Origin: Sphagnum magellanicum | Lineage: Eukaryota; Streptophyta; Sphagnopsida; Sphagnales; Sphagnaceae | Assembly: GCA_021904315.1 (NCBI GenBank) | Contig: CM038916.1 | Span: 5,793,065 to 5,857,064 of the forward strand | Length of the DNA: 64,000 nucleotides | Direction: 5' to 3' | Shown: positions 10,551-23,394 of the stretch, piece after piece | Numbering within the stretch: the stretch's first letter is position 1 | Layout of the letters: each line of letters begins with the position of its first letter | Program-made: the position numbers and the translations under genes | The notes under the pieces: model-generated | Seen by the model: only the letters and a program-made list of their open reading frames with translations | What the model was told of the DNA's origin: nothing | The model's database searches: none

Positions 10551-13500
10551 AAGTGAATGTGAAGGAATGTGAATGGAAGGGTCCTTCCACACCATTGACA
10601 ATTGAATCATTTTGAAAAAAATATATTAAATAAATGGATATTTTGTTCTACCATCTCCCAATTATCTAGTTGGAGGATATGTTAAATAGATATATGATAT
10701 GTCAATATAATAATAGTTTTATCACATGATCTAACCATGTTCAATTGAATCCCCGTCACTCCTCACAATTTCAAATATTAAAATATTAATATGTGCATAT
10801 TAAAAACATTTAGGTAATAATAGGATGGGAAAAATGGTTCCTTCACATAACACCTTCCAAACAATGCATTGTTTGACACAAGTAATGTAAAATTTTATCA
10901 AATTGTAATGTCCCCCCTTAGGCGTAAGATTTCAAAACTCCCAATATCAATAGCTTGCATGGGGTAACACAATTAAAATGAGGGATGTTTGAAAAGAAAA
11001 TCATGGCAAAGGTAAATTGTATTAACAGGGCCATCAACTAATTAAAAATGTGTTAACTTATCTAATTGTCAATATTGCAAGAATTTTCCAAACACATGAA
11101 ATTGGTTATGTTCAATTATGCATATGATTAGTGGACCTTAGGGAATTTCCTTTTCTTCTAAAAGAGTTGGCTTGAATTTACACCATTAAATTGACTCTTC
11201 AAACACCACTACAATATTTCACAATTGTGCCAATGAAAAATGGATAACCCCACACCATAATGTTTGTTTTCGCACTTGTCTTTCCCAATAATTCCTCTAG
11301 CCATCCATTTCATCCAACTAAACACAATAGAAATATTGTCACACAATCATTTTTTTTCTCATCATCCATATTGCTCTTAAGTTCTGTTGTTGCAATAATT
11401 GTGATTTTAAGTCCCACCACAACAATAATCAAATGTCCACAAACATCATCATCACTACATCCAGTCATTGCTTCATAGATGTGAATTTCACCTTAGATCT
11501 AGCAAATGTACCCATAAATTAAATACTTCCAAAACAAATCTCACATCTATTAGGTTAGTAACATATCACAAAATACAAAAACTTATAAAAAAATGATATA
11601 TGTTCCCCAACAACATTAGGCCTCTATATACTTTGAGAAATAAATTTTAAATCTATTGGGTTAACAACAATATGCCAAATATAAGCCCCAAAAAAACAAA
11701 AACGAAACTTATTAAAACCAACAACACCATGTCTTTACAAACATAAAACATTGGGACTTTGAAAAAAAATTTAAATATCATATATCAATAACATACCACA
11801 TACTTAAAATGTTTGTCAATTTGCTTCCATGTCCTTATTGATCAAACAATTTCAATTTATCATCAAGATTATTTTTTTTGGTAAGATATTATGCCTTTTC
11901 ATCCTTCCCCCACCTATCACATCTTTCTTTCACCATTTCTTTTACCTCCATCTTATTCGAGCTATCCATTCCTTCATCTCACATGTCCTTTAAACCTTTC
12001 TTGTGTAGGGTGCAATATTGCGCCAACTACCAAATTAGTTGTCCATTGGCAATCTACATCTACCATCATTGATCATTCCATGATCAATCTTTTATTAAAA
12101 AGAAAATGTAGAGTGTGGTCTTTATGTGAGGTAAACCCCTAAGATGAAAACATCGCCAAAATAAAGGGTATGCCTAAGGTGGTAGCTAAAGGGGTGTCCC
12201 AAATTTCAATGATGTTTTATAGGTTTACCCTACATTTTCAAGCATAGGTCCAATGGATAGGGCATTAGAAAAAAGGTATATGTTATGCCTTAAGATTTGA
12301 GCTTGTAGTTCAATTTAAACAAAATTAAATCCTCCACACATTGACATAGTTTTGTCTATTTACAATAGAAAGATATGCAAAACACATGTGAAAAAATGAA
12401 ATGTTTGTTCGACATGAATTATGCACATTGATTAACCATTTCATAATCACCATTGTTGGGTATGAAATTGTCACATCCAACTTGAAAAAAAAATGTTAAA
12501 CATATGAATTACTACAAAACATTCTATACAATGATACATCAATGGATAATTATAAAATATGTTACAACCTAAATGATTAAAAACATCAAACTTGGAAGTT
12601 CCAAAAGAAAATAATTGAAATCTATTTATATTTATTCGTATCAATCTATTTTGGTAAATTTTAATGGCCTAGTTGAAATTATGGTCAATTTTTGTGAATG
12701 CCTCTTGAAGTGTTTTCTCCTTTTTTAACCTATGATTTTATAGAAAAATACTAATGCCATGTTCAACTATACAACTTGTGAAATGCCACCCATTGGTTCA
12801 ACTCATGACTTCACAAAATAAAAGCCTATATCCAAGTATGTGCATCACTAATATATGAGAAACCAAAGGTGTACCTAGATAGTAAACCTTCTTGTCACAT
12901 GTATTTGCAAACATCTTCAAAAGTCAATTAAAGTAGGTACTAGTTTTTTCAATTATTTAATCTCTAGTCACCTGAATTGAGGTTATGTGGGTAGAAAATT
13001 GACCAAGGAACCTTTAAAAAACCATTGATGAAATCAAACTTGGGTGCAAAATTAAAAGTTGCATTTGATCTATTTTGAGGATGTACCAAATAATGACTTT
13101 CAATCTAAACATTCATTTATAGTTTGGTTAAGTTTTTCATGTGTGAAATGTTTTATGATAATCGATTCTTGCAATGTGTAATGGGTTGGTTTAAACTTGC
13201 ACATGTTAAAAACCTACACACCCAAGCATAGAATCCATTCATGACATTTCCCTATAAACGAATGTAGGGGTTAAATGCTTGTACTCTAATTTAAATATCT
13301 TGCCTCAACCATTACTTGCATTGGCATTTTAAAATCTTTGAAGAATCGAGAAGTAAAGGTTGTTATTCAACAAACAATGAAAGCTTACTACCACTTCACT
13401 TACCAAAACAAGAATGATAGAAATTGAAAGCTTCCATTTATCCTTGAACACAATCAATCTTCCACATGTTCTATGACAAGATCAAGTAGCCTTGCTCACC

Positions 13501-14035
13501 TTGATTCTTTTTTGCAAATAGGTTAAGTTCTCCAAAAAAATTCAAAGCGAAAACCTTCAATTTGGTGAAATCATTAATTGAAAATGTGGCAACCATTGAG
13601 TCCTAACAAAGCTAGTTCTTACAACATGTTGGAAGCATTAACCAAAGGTACATACACCTAACTATTTCCCTCTAGTTTTTGTTGAGAAAAAAAAAACCAC
13701 CCATCATTGATATTCACCTTTTGATATGTGCCTATGGTCGTGAACAAAAATGGAAACACAATGTTGTGTGGAATGCCTTTGTGTATATCGTTTGAAAACT
13801 CAATTTTTTTTATCATATGATAGGTGCATGTGTTATTTTCACTCACATTTTAGTGCTTGCAAAGCAGAAGATTTAGCCCCTTGTAAACACCATTATTTCT
13901 AATTTCACATGAAAATCAATCTTCTTCCTTGGTTAGTTTTTATGAAAGGCATAACAACTTTAAAAATGACACAAATAAAAGGAAATAACTACTATGGTCA
14001 AGACTTTATTCAATTGTTTTCATCAATGAACAAAT
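10551..14035. other. AT-rich gene-free DNA
   Basis: No gene is supported. A short perfect inverted repeat (ATTGATCAT, 3-base loop, ATGATCAAT) lies near 12066-12086. TGTAATGTCCCCCCTTAGG near 10905 resembles an LTR start seen in some plant retroelements, without other support. Confidence 0.5.
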
Positions 14036-14042
14036 GATTTCA

Positions 14043-14044
<2 letters not shown>

Positions 14045-14079
<35 letters not shown>
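14045..14079. repeat. (AT)n microsatellite
   Basis: A perfect or near-perfect AT dinucleotide run of about 35 bases. Confidence 0.9.
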
Positions 14080-14082
<3 letters not shown>

Positions 14083-15084
14083 ATATCAAAACTTGAAATA
14101 CCAAATGCATAAAAAGGCTCCCCTTTCTAACTTGAAATTCAATAAATAGAAAAGCGTTCCATTTCAAGTGAGAATTATAATAATGTGAATGATTACTTAT
14201 CATTATTATTTTTATCGGTTCATGCCTTTAAGCAAATACTAGGCATTCACTTGGCTCTACAACACATGAATGTTAGAAATAACTTACACCTTATGGACAT
14301 AAATAGGTGATCCTCAATCGCTCTCTTTTATACATCACCTAAAAGTTCTTAGTACCAAATGTTTGAAAAACTAAATATTTTATAATAAAATAACGGGAGG
14401 CAAATGATTCCATGTATTAGTTATTTCAAAGTTATATTCCATTGTTTATATGCATTTCATTTTATTTCATGCATGCAAAATTTTGGTTTAATCTTATGTT
14501 AAGGAATACAAATTGTCATGTATAAAACAAATGAAGTAATCAAAAATAAAATTATTTTAAATAAAATGAAAATATTCTAAATATTATGGCATGCATGGAA
14601 CTCATGTATTTTACACACCTTTACTATTTGGCCATGTTTTTAAACAAAGATTATGTATTTCACTTGGCTTTATAACACCTTAACACTAGAAATATAGCTT
14701 CACTTCATACACAAAAATAGGTGATAAAACACATGTACAAAATACATGGTAATTTATAAATAATTAATTAAAAGACCATGTATTTTGGACCTAAGTCTCT
14801 AGAAGTAAAAGTAAGTGAAAACAAATGATTTGTTATTTTGTTTATTTCAAAGTTTAATTATATATATTGTTGTGCCTCTTATTTTGTTTCATTCATGCAT
14901 AATTTTGGGTGGAATTACAATTTTATTTTAATGAATGTAACACCCTTGGCCTTAGGGGCAAAGTTCTCTTATGTTCCCATATGGTCTTAAATAGGTTATA
15001 ATTATTTTTAATTTTAATTTTAGGAATTATTAAATTCAGTGTCAGGTACCATAATCCAATGTGAAAATTATGTTTAAAATTAAG
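14080..15084. other. AT-rich gene-free DNA with a possible LTR edge
   Basis: No gene is seen. TGTAACACCCTTGGCC near 14937 matches the TGTAACACCC start common to many plant Gypsy-type LTRs, but no internal domain follows before the hydrolase promoter. Confidence 0.35.
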
Positions 15085-15109
15085 ATATATATATATATAT
15101 ATATATATC
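15085..15109. repeat. (TA)n microsatellite
   Basis: A TA dinucleotide run about 380 bases upstream of the hydrolase start codon. Confidence 0.85.
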
Positions 15110-15205
15110 ATAGCATGGATCTCATGGGTCCCCCTTCCCCCCGCCACCGGGTCCAAAGGGAAACAAGTCTGTCCATAGGACTATAGACTATACCTCTGGA
15201 ATTTT

Positions 15206-15213
15206 CCACGTCA
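15206..15213 (+). promoter_or_regulatory. ACGT-core (G-box-like) element
   Basis: CCACGTCA sits about 275 bases upstream of the hydrolase start. ACGT-core elements bind plant bZIP/bHLH factors; one copy alone is weak evidence. A GA run at 15397-15413 lies in the likely 5' untranslated region. Confidence 0.3.
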
Positions 15214-15487
15214 GCTAAATTGCCATCGGCACCTTATCTAGACCGTGGGGCCGTGGGGTCTGAGGATGATGTGTCAGTCTCTCACTGGTTGGGTTTTGTC
15301 TCTCGTCCTCTCATCCTTGTCGTTTCCAGAGCCCAAATGGAAAACAGGTTGAGAAGCGAGAAGCGACCTCTGGAAGAAGACGCAGAGAAGAGAAGAGAGA
15401 GAGAGAGAGAGAGCGTGCGCGAGGCTTGTGGTCGTGGGGTTGCGGGATTTTCCAGTAGCATCATCAGATCGCCGGGGGAAGGAGGCG

Positions 15488-18069
15488 ATGGCAGCCTCTC
15501 TTCGCCTGCCATCAACATCTCTTTTGGATGTCAGAAGACCTGGTACACAACTTTGTAGCTCGCGATTTGGTCAACATTTGCAGCAGCTACAACAACAACA
15601 ACAACAACAACAAGTTTCGTCTCGGTTTCGCTCCTGTGCAGCTTCTCTTTCTGGTCAGTATATGAATTGTCATCGTCGTCTTTTTTTTTTTTCTTTCTGA
15701 TTTCCACCTCCTCATTGCTAACCTTTTTCTTCGAGGAAGTATAGAACTTTTTCTTGTTAGGAAAGATGACCGGCTTCGCTCCCGTGCTTCTCTTTCTGGT
15801 CATCGTATTGTCATCCTCGTCTTTTTCTTTTTCCACCTCCTCATCATTAACCTTTTTCTTCGAGGAAGTCTCGAATTTTTCCTTGTAGGAAAGATGGCCG
15901 GTTTCGCTCCCGTGCTTCTCTTTCTGGTCATCGTATTGTCATCGTCGTCTTTTTCTGTTTCCACCTCCTCATTGCTAACCATTTTCTTCGAGGAAGTGTT
16001 GAATTTTTTCTTGTAGGAAGATGGCCGGTTTCGCTCCCGTGCTTCTCTTTCTGGTCATCGTCGTCTTTTTCTGTTTCCACCTCCTCATTGCTAACCTTTT
16101 TCTTTGAGGAATTGGAATTTTTCTTGTAGGAAAGATGATAGTATTTTGGTTTTCGCAAGGAAAAACAAAAATAAGCCGTGCTCCTTCTTCTCCTTCTTCT
16201 TCACATTGTTTTCGTTTTTGGTCTGGATTCGGTGCTTGCAACTACCTGCATCCGTTTGTAAAATCCGTGAGTGGAGATGGTCCGGGTTTGAAACTGGTGG
16301 TTGTAGTCACGCTTGTCACTCAAGAGAGCTGGCGGGCTAGTTTTCCTTGTTTACAATTCGCAGACGGCGCTCTCGTATTCTTCTTTGGTTCAATACCTTT
16401 TCTAGAATGAAAAAAAAACAGAGATAACGTCAGTGGTTCTTCACTATACTAGAAACACTCAGAATTGTCAGTCGACTTTCAAGTCCGGATGATGACATTT
16501 CTGGTCCCAATTTTCAAAGGCAAGATTATGAGAATTTCTTAGCCAGGACTTCCTAGTTCAACAAGCTTTGCAGATTTGTGCAAGAATCGAGAAGCTCTAG
16601 CCCAATCTTAAACAAGGAACTTATATCAGAAGAACAAAGTTCAAATGGACTTCCTCACTAAGGGTAAACAAGCTTTCAAAAAAGTTCTCTGTTGCGCAGA
16701 TGTGCAATCTGTTTGGATGGCTATGCATCAGAAACTCATAGGTCTTTTTGTTATGCACCTTCTTTCAGATCTCTCGGGACAAAATATCACACTCAAAACC
16801 ATCAAAACCATGTCAAACATATGTTGAAAACAATATTCTCAAAATCTTTTGTGGTGTTTTGGTGTTGTATATTCATTTCTTGAACTTCAGTTTTCTGATT
16901 GACAAATGCAGTGTGTGCTCAAAGGCAGTTGTCAAAGAGAATGTGGCCAGCAAGAGTAATCAAAGTGAAAGCCCAGACGGAGCAGAGCACTGAGCAGGGG
17001 TCAACAGCAGCAGATGATGAGGTCTGTGAGCTGGTGAATGGAACTGATGTGGAGTTGGGTGAAGGCTCTGAATCTTTCCAAGCCTACTTCATTCAGGCCA
17101 TCAAAAACAACAATGGTGCAGGAGTCCTTCTGTTAACAGATGTCTATGGCCACCAACACAGTCCAACTCGAGATTTTGTGTACCGTCTTGCCTGCTTTGG
17201 CTACAAGTGAGCCCTGCTGGAGATTTCTTCTCTGTTCCTCTTGGTTCAGTTATGCCTTTCAAGAGCTTCAGGAAACATCTGGTTACTATGCTATTTACTA
17301 TATTAGACAATGCTATTTTTTCAGTTCAAAGCCTGGCAATTGTTAGTACATAAGACTTGAGCTCAAAATATGGTTACTTATTATCAAACATGCTGGCAGG
17401 AGATGAAAAGTAACCTGATCTGTTTTGTATACTGCACTTGGCTACTATCATGCTCACTTCAAATAAATTTGCAGTCAAGCTTTGCACAACCCAACTGTTG
17501 ATATGAGTATTTATGAGAATTTTCCTGGCTGTGTGTTTTGCAGTGTACTTGTTCCAGACCTCTTCCGTGGAAATCCATGGAGCAAACAGAAATCCAAAGA
17601 ACAGTTTGAAGAGTGGCGTGCAACTCATCCTCCAGACAGACTTGAAAATGACATAGACACATCGGCAGATTGGTTATCCCATGCACTATTTGAAGAAGGT
17701 GCAGTAACTAAGGGGCTGGGAATTGTAGGATTTTGCTTTGGAGGTGGTAAGGTGATTCAGGCTTTGGCAAGAGATACAAAAGGCAGATATACAACAGGAG
17801 TAACTTTCTATGGTACTAGGTTTGACCCTGCACTGGCAGTGCAGATAAAAGTGCCATTGCTTCTCATAACAGGAGATAAAGACCCATTATCACCGGTAGA
17901 TGTTGTTCGTCAGGTGGAAAGCCAAGTGAAGGGCGCACAAGCTCGTGTGTACAAGGGGCGTGGCCATGGATTTGTCCACATGCCTGAGAGTGTTGAAGAT
18001 GATGAAGATGCAGAAGATGCCTTTGAAGCAACGCGGAACTGGCTGCATGACCACTTACTTCCACAATAG
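15488..18069 (+). CDS. Dienelactone hydrolase family protein (carboxymethylenebutenolidase-like), likely chloroplast
   Basis: An alpha/beta hydrolase of the DLH family; the physiological substrate in plants is not established. Exons 15488-15653, 16912-17206 and 17544-18069 give 328 residues; the phases (G|TG for Val, AA|T for Asn) agree. The first ~70 residues look like a transit peptide (MAASLRLPSTSLL...) interrupted by a CAA-coded Gln run (about residues 37-44). The catalytic set is visible: GFCFGGG with Cys218, GDKDP with probable Asp267, and GRGHGF with His295. LLLTDVYG precedes the TRDF.YRLA segment that is typical of the family, with Asp where bacterial DLH has Glu. VLVPDLFRGNPW opens exon 3. 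A shorter N-terminus beginning at a later Met is possible but would drop the putative transit peptide. Confidence 0.93.
15587..15613 (+). repeat. (CAA)n run encoding polyglutamine
   Basis: Eight to nine CAA/CAG codons lie in exon 1 of the hydrolase, within the predicted transit-peptide region. Confidence 0.85.
15626..16140 (+). repeat. Tandem repeat spanning the exon 1/intron 1 donor site
   Basis: GGTTTCGCTCC.GTGC...TTCTCTTTCTGGTCA recurs at about 15626, 15774, 15902 and 16029 (spacings 148, 128, 127). Each unit continues with CATCGTCGTCTTTTTCT, CCACCTCCTCATTGCTAACC and CTTCGAGGAAGT, and the later units end with AGGAA(A)GATGGCC. The first copy contains the end of exon 1 and the working donor CTG|GTCAGT; later copies read CTGGTCATCG and lack the donor consensus. 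Later copies also lack three bases (AGC) present in the exon copy. Confidence 0.88.
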
Positions 18070-19840
18070 AGCTCAAAAAGGAGGTGTGTAAAGCTTAACA
18101 TAGACAACCTGGAATAATCTTGGTATTCTGATGTAAATGCATCAGAAAGGTGTGTGAAGCTTGAGTGAACCCTCTTTCTTCATGTTTGAATGCTTTCTTG
18201 CCATGAATTCTCAAAGTTTGTTCATGCCAGTCTATCTGGTGGGCACATTCCTATATTTGTTCACAAGCCAGGTATGATCCCACTATTTGGAACCCTTAGA
18301 TGCCTGCCATGTTTCTAGACACTTAATTTCTGCACATTTGTACATTATTTTTTTCAAGCTTACCATTTTACACTAAGAATTCATGTGTATATTATTTGAC
18401 CATGCAAACTTGAACAGCTACCAAGGATTGCCATGGAAGGTTTAGAATTCCATTGTTTGTCACAAAGGTCAGAGCCAGTGTAATCAAGAGAAGCTTCATC
18501 AGATCAAGGAAAAATTGGGCTCTTCTGGGTACCTCTCCTTTTTTTCTTACTGCCACAAACTCTAGTAAGGTTGGATCAGATTTGAAATGTAATTTACCCT
18601 GTTTTTTAACAGTTTTTTGAAGCAGAGTGTTGTTGGAGGTGCTGTGCAAGAGCTTATGAATGGAGCAGATAAGAGTCATGTTCATTCTTACAGCACTCAA
18701 TTTTGGTGCACAATTCAAGGAATTTGCATTGAGACTTTTCTGTACAGGATCCAGAATTTGTTTGTAATGTATGCAAAATGAAATATGGTTTGATAGTTCT
18801 CCCTATGTGGTGAGTAAGAGAGCATCCCCATCCATGCACTGGTAAGAGCATGTTTTGGATGTAGAACAGAAAAGCACTTGTTGGTTTGGTTCAAAAAAAT
18901 GGTTTTGGGACCAAACATATTTCCACAGGATGTGGTGGTTGGCAAAAGCCACAGCACGGTCTAGATCTTGTTGTGGATTGGCTGGATTGCTTGATTGGTC
19001 CCCACAGCACAATCTCTCACTATTGTAGATTGGTCAGATTATTCAATTGGTCCACTTGGTTTGCTATTTCAATCTATCTCTCTACGCCCTCGTTGAATCA
19101 AAATTCTGCAGACCCTGACCCTTCTAAGTTCTTATAAATTGGTCCATTACCATCTCTAAGCCCCGAGTGCTTTTCTAGCATATAATACGAGAGCTTGAAT
19201 TGCATCTTATTTGAATGCTTTGTGGAGTGTTGTGAACATGCCAGGACTGTGATTTGGATCTCATCTTCAACTACCACAAGGTTTGTCACCTTATTACCAC
19301 TTATGGTCCCTTAGTCTCAAGCATTGTTTTGTTTGTTTGTATCTTTGGAAGATTCTTGAAATAATGATGCCAATTAGCAGCAACTTTGGGATGGAATCAT
19401 GTTTCCTGCACTTAGGGTTTGATTCTCTCAAGTTCCAGAGCCTTGCAGTTCCTCCTGACTGCGGATTTTAAATTTGATCCATTCTAGTGATAACCAATCC
19501 ACACGTGTATTGGCAAACCCGCCTCTCGTATGATTGCTTACTATGTCTATAGTAATGTTGATGCTATGTTTATTGTGCAGTGAAATTGAAAGTTCATTTC
19601 ATCTTGCTTGTGCAGTGCAAGCTATAATGATTTGAAGTTTAGCCTGATGAGTCACAAGTTACAACCTTATTGCAAAAGCTTTAAAAATGAGATTACTATA
19701 GATATCCGTTATGTCTCCCGAGAGCTAGCTGACATCATCACCAATAAGTCTTCACAATACTTCTGAAATCACCTTCCCAGTAAGGAATGAACTCATTTCA
19801 CCAGAATTTATGTGCAAAATGGTGTAAAGGCATTTTATGT
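18070..19840. other. 3' flank of the hydrolase gene and spacer
   Basis: Nearest part is probable 3' untranslated region. No further coding exon is supported; the open frames on both strands lack domains. The composition is less AT-rich than the gene deserts. Confidence 0.45.
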
Positions 19841-19844
19841 ATTG

Positions 19845-20110
19845 GTAAGTAGATACTTCCAGAGGCATGCCTAAACCCTAAACCCAAAACCCAATATCAT
19901 CACTAAGTCTTCCCAATACATAAAGGCTCATGACAATGGAAACTATGTCCAAATGATCATAGTGGTTCTGATTCTAACTGTTGGGAAGTAGGTACTTTCA
20001 GAGGCATGCCTAAACCCTAAACCCTAAACCTAACATCATCACTAAGTCTTCCCAAATGCATAAAGGCTCAAAACAACAGAAACTATTTCCAAATGATCAT
20101 GTGGTACAGT
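19845..20110. repeat. Two-copy direct repeat of about 139 bp with telomere-like motifs
   Basis: GAGGCATGCCTAAACCCTAA starts at 19862 and 20001. Both copies continue through ATCATCACTAAGTCTTCCCA, CATAAAGGCTCA and TTCCAAATGATCAT (or close variants). A partial earlier copy (CATCATCACCAATAAGTCTT) lies at about 19733. Each unit carries one or two AAACCCTAA motifs. The repeat ends about 180 bases upstream of the WD40 gene's start. Confidence 0.88.
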
Positions 20111-20233
20111 TTTTGAAGGCAACTAACTATCCAATCTAAGGAAATTACATGCTCAAGAGCAGTTTCCACACAGATGGGATCATGGGTTTTTTAGATCAAT
20201 TGGGCATTTGAATGGAGCTGAGAGGTATGAGAT

Positions 20234-20246
20234 CCCTAAACCCTAG
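20234..20246 (+). promoter_or_regulatory. Double telo-box just upstream of the WD40 gene
   Basis: CCCTAAACCCTAG lies 48 bases upstream of the start codon, probably in the 5' untranslated region or core promoter. More telo-box-like motifs lie in the repeat upstream and in introns of the gene (near 20970-20995 and 21410). Confidence 0.5.
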
Positions 20247-20293
20247 AATGAGTTCTCTTCTGACATTCTCATCCTAGAGCCGCACCAAGAATC

Positions 20294-22578
20294 ATGGGTC
20301 CGAGTGTGGCACTTCCTACCAAGGAGGCAGCTGTGCTGCGAGGCCATGAAGGGGCAGTGCTGGCAGTGAGATTCAACCATGATGGAAAGTACTGTCTGAG
20401 CTGTGGCAAGGACCGCACCCTTCGGCTATGGAATCCTCACAATGGTCTCCACATCAAGACATACTCTGGGCATGCTCGTGATGTTCGAGATGTGGCTGTC
20501 TCCAGGTACCCTAATTTTTCTCTTTTCTGATCCAGTTTTTTCCTGAAATCAGGGGATCTGTATTGTTGCCATCTGTTCTGTGATTTCTTCTTCTGCTACT
20601 CCTTCTGTACACAGCTCAGTTACAGCTCCATGAACAATGACTTTGAATCTTGTCTTCTTCGGGTGGTGGTGACAAAAGTGACAATGCAAAGCTGAGCTCA
20701 TGTGGAGGTGATCGCCAGCTTTTCTATTGGGATGTCACCACTGGTCGTATCATCCGCAAGTTTCGAGGCCATGACAGTGAGGTGTGCTTCATCACCAACT
20801 CTGACTGTCTTCTCAACCCACATGATGAGATTGGTCCTCTGAGTACATGAGTGTATCAGAACAGGAAGTCCGTTCCTTCCTACTTGCCTCTCTTGACATT
20901 CTTCATGAACTTTCTATTACTTAAGCTTATGGCTCACAGTTTTAAGATCTGAGCAAGTGCAGCTCAAGGGTTTTAGGGTTCTTCTCCTCTAAACCCTAAT
21001 CCCTCGAGCATGTTTTAACATCAAATTGTCTCTAGCTCTGTGAGCACAAGGTTTTGGCAAGCAAGCTTTATGAAGCACACAGACACTCTGATTTATGGTG
21101 GATTGATTTTTCCTTCATGCAGATAAATTCTGTGAAGTTCAATGAGTTTGCGGCAGCTATCATATCAGGAGGGTATGACCGCTCTGTGCGTGCATGGGAC
21201 TGTCGGTCTCATAGCATGGAACCTATACAGGTACAACCTTCCAAATTGTGCATTATTAACTGTAATTATGTAGGAAGTTCATTGCATCCACCTCCCGAGT
21301 ATCCCAACTTGCATGTCTGATCATATCATTAATTCAGTCATACTTTTATTCAGTTTGATCTGGACCTGCCTGAATGAAGCACTACTGTTGTCTGTGGCTG
21401 CTCCTTGGGGTTTTAGGGTTTGAACTGGTTTTGGTTTGGTGGGTCACAAATGCTGTGGAAATTTGTCAGATTATCGACACATTTGGTGACAGTGTGACGT
21501 CAGTTGCAGTGACAAAGACAGAGATTATTGCTGGGTGTGTGGATGGAACTGTTCGCACCTTTGACATTCGCAATGGCAGGTATAAGAGTTTTACACCTAT
21601 TATCTCATGTCTGTAGTGACTGTGTTCACAAATCATGATGTGACCTGCATATGATCTATACTGAGTAATCTCAGAGTTGATTGGCAGGGAAGTGGTGGAT
21701 GAGCTAGGGCAGGCTGTTAATAGTGTGGCATTGTCTAATGACGAGAACTGTGTGCTGGCAAGTTGCTTAGATTCCACCATTCGCCTCCTTGACAGGTGCT
21801 CTCAATATCCTGCTCTCTTACATTGCTGTAAAGCTGATCATTTCTTTTAGAATTCTTATGCTCACTACCGCCTGTGATTTGGTGTCATTTTTAGGGCATC
21901 AGGGGAGCTTTTGCAGGAGTACAAAGGTCATGACAACAAGGTTAGTCAGTCATCCTGTTATAGCAAAGCTTGGATGCTTTTATCCTTAACCCTGTATCAG
22001 AAATACTCATGATCAAGCCTGTGAGTGTGGCAATGAAGCAGACTGTGACTCACAATTTGATTTGTTGCGTGTTTTATTCAACAATCTGGGGTACTGTTGC
22101 AGTCATACAAGATGGATAGCTGCCTTACCAACTCAGACGCCCATGTTGTGAGTGGATCTGAAGATGGAAATGTTATTTTTTGGGATCTGGTGGATGGCTC
22201 CATAGTTGCCTCCTTCAAAGCCCATCCCTCAGTGGTAATGCTGGTCATATCCTTTTTGGAGCACCTGTGTTGATAATCAAAGTAGAAGGTGTGCTCTCTG
22301 ATATTTTGGCACTTTTGAGGAAGCAGGAAGCTAGCTTGATGTGTACAACAACCATCTGGCATAGAAGTAGTTTGCCAAAAATCATAGAGAGGCCTCACAT
22401 TTGTTCAATCCATGTTCTTTGTGGAAAGTAAGTACAACAGATATAACTTTATATTTTTCCATTGATAGTGGTGATGGTTGAATTTTTGTGGCAGGTAACA
22501 AGTGTGTCATATCACCCAAGCGAATCTCGCATGCTTACAGCTTCAGTTGACAGCACTGTCCGAGTCTGGAAATCTTGA
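20294..22578 (+). CDS. WDR83: WD40 repeat protein, WDR83/MORG1 type
   Basis: A seven-bladed WD40 scaffold. Animal WDR83/MORG1 is known as an ERK-pathway scaffold and spliceosome-associated factor; the plant role is inferred from orthology. Exons: 20294-20505, 20679-20781, 21123-21230, 21470-21579, 21688-21795, 21895-21940, 22103-22234, 22495-22578. All phases agree and give 300 residues, close to the Arabidopsis orthologue as I recall it. Diagnostic blocks are LRGHEGAVLAVRFN, GKDRTLRLWNPHNG, SSCGGDRQLFYWDV, IRKFRGHDSE, GGYDRSVRAWDCRSHS, TKTEIIAGCVDGTVRTFD, LDSTIRLLDRASGELLQEY, SGSEDGNVIFWDLVDG and VTSVSYHP, ending DSTVRVWKS. The exon 2 acceptor AAAAG|TGACAA is non-ideal but is the only one restoring the family sequence SSDNAKLSSC. 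Confidence 0.95.
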
Positions 22579-23390
22579 TACTGGACTCTTGTGAATAATC
22601 CCTCTCTCTTTTAGCTTGCCAACAGAGGATAGGAGAATGTACCATAATGCAATCACATACATGGAGTTGGATGTTTGATGATGTTATTATTCAGGCCTTA
22701 CCCTCACAAGTAGTACTGTCTCTCTCGTGCTTCAAGACTGGGTCTTCTCATTGCTTCCAGAGATGTGACAGAAAAACTGAGGATGCAGATTTTTGTATGA
22801 CTCTTTGCCTAAAAATTTGAGCAGATTATTATATAATTGCATCTCTCCTTCATCTGTTTTGTCCTTTGTTCTTCTCTTTCTTCTTGTCCTTTTCATCCTT
22901 GGTAGTCTCATCTTTCTTGTCCTGTATGATATATGTCAAACCCAATCTCTTTTTAAGTATTTCCTACTCCAGCAGTTCTTCCAAGATTGGTGTGAGTTTC
23001 CTTGGCTCTCATAACATTGAACACCTCCTCCTCCTCCAATGTCCTAACCTAGGTTAGTGTCAATTCCTGTGAAAAGAAAATTCTGAATTGTAAGAGGATA
23101 CTATATCTGCTTGACTTTTGTATTGTGGCCTTATAACCCTGCAATGCTCTCGATATGTTTGACTAAAAGCTCTTGGTGGGATTTGATTTTCCTTGCTGGC
23201 AGGAGCTGGTTGAAATGAAAGAGGAGATCCCTACCTAGTACTTAGGTAGCAGCCTTACCTATAGGCTGCACAGCCTTCACACTGTATCGCCATCTTCAAA
23301 ACTAATGTCTTGATCCTGGACCTTGCAGTCTGCTTCTGATTGTCTAATGTTCATGTCATGTACAAACCAGTCTGGGGTGGTTCTTTGATT
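22579..23390. other. 3' flank of the WD40 gene
   Basis: Probable 3' untranslated region then spacer. A GCAG followed by a short open stretch near 23201-23237 was considered as an exon but lacks support. Confidence 0.4.
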
Positions 23391-23394
23391 TTTC

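Noticed and set aside
14935-15000. TGTAACACCC as the start of a full LTR retrotransposon
   Set aside because: No primer-binding site, protein domain or matching second LTR could be identified nearby.
15531-16241. Minus-strand frames with repeated RKRSTGAKP and SNEEVE
   Set aside because: These arise from the tandem repeat in the hydrolase intron, read on the wrong strand.
23161-23240. Possible extra exon after GGCAG (ELVEMKEEIPT)
   Set aside because: The WD40 gene already ends correctly at 22578 and no adjoining exon in phase was found.
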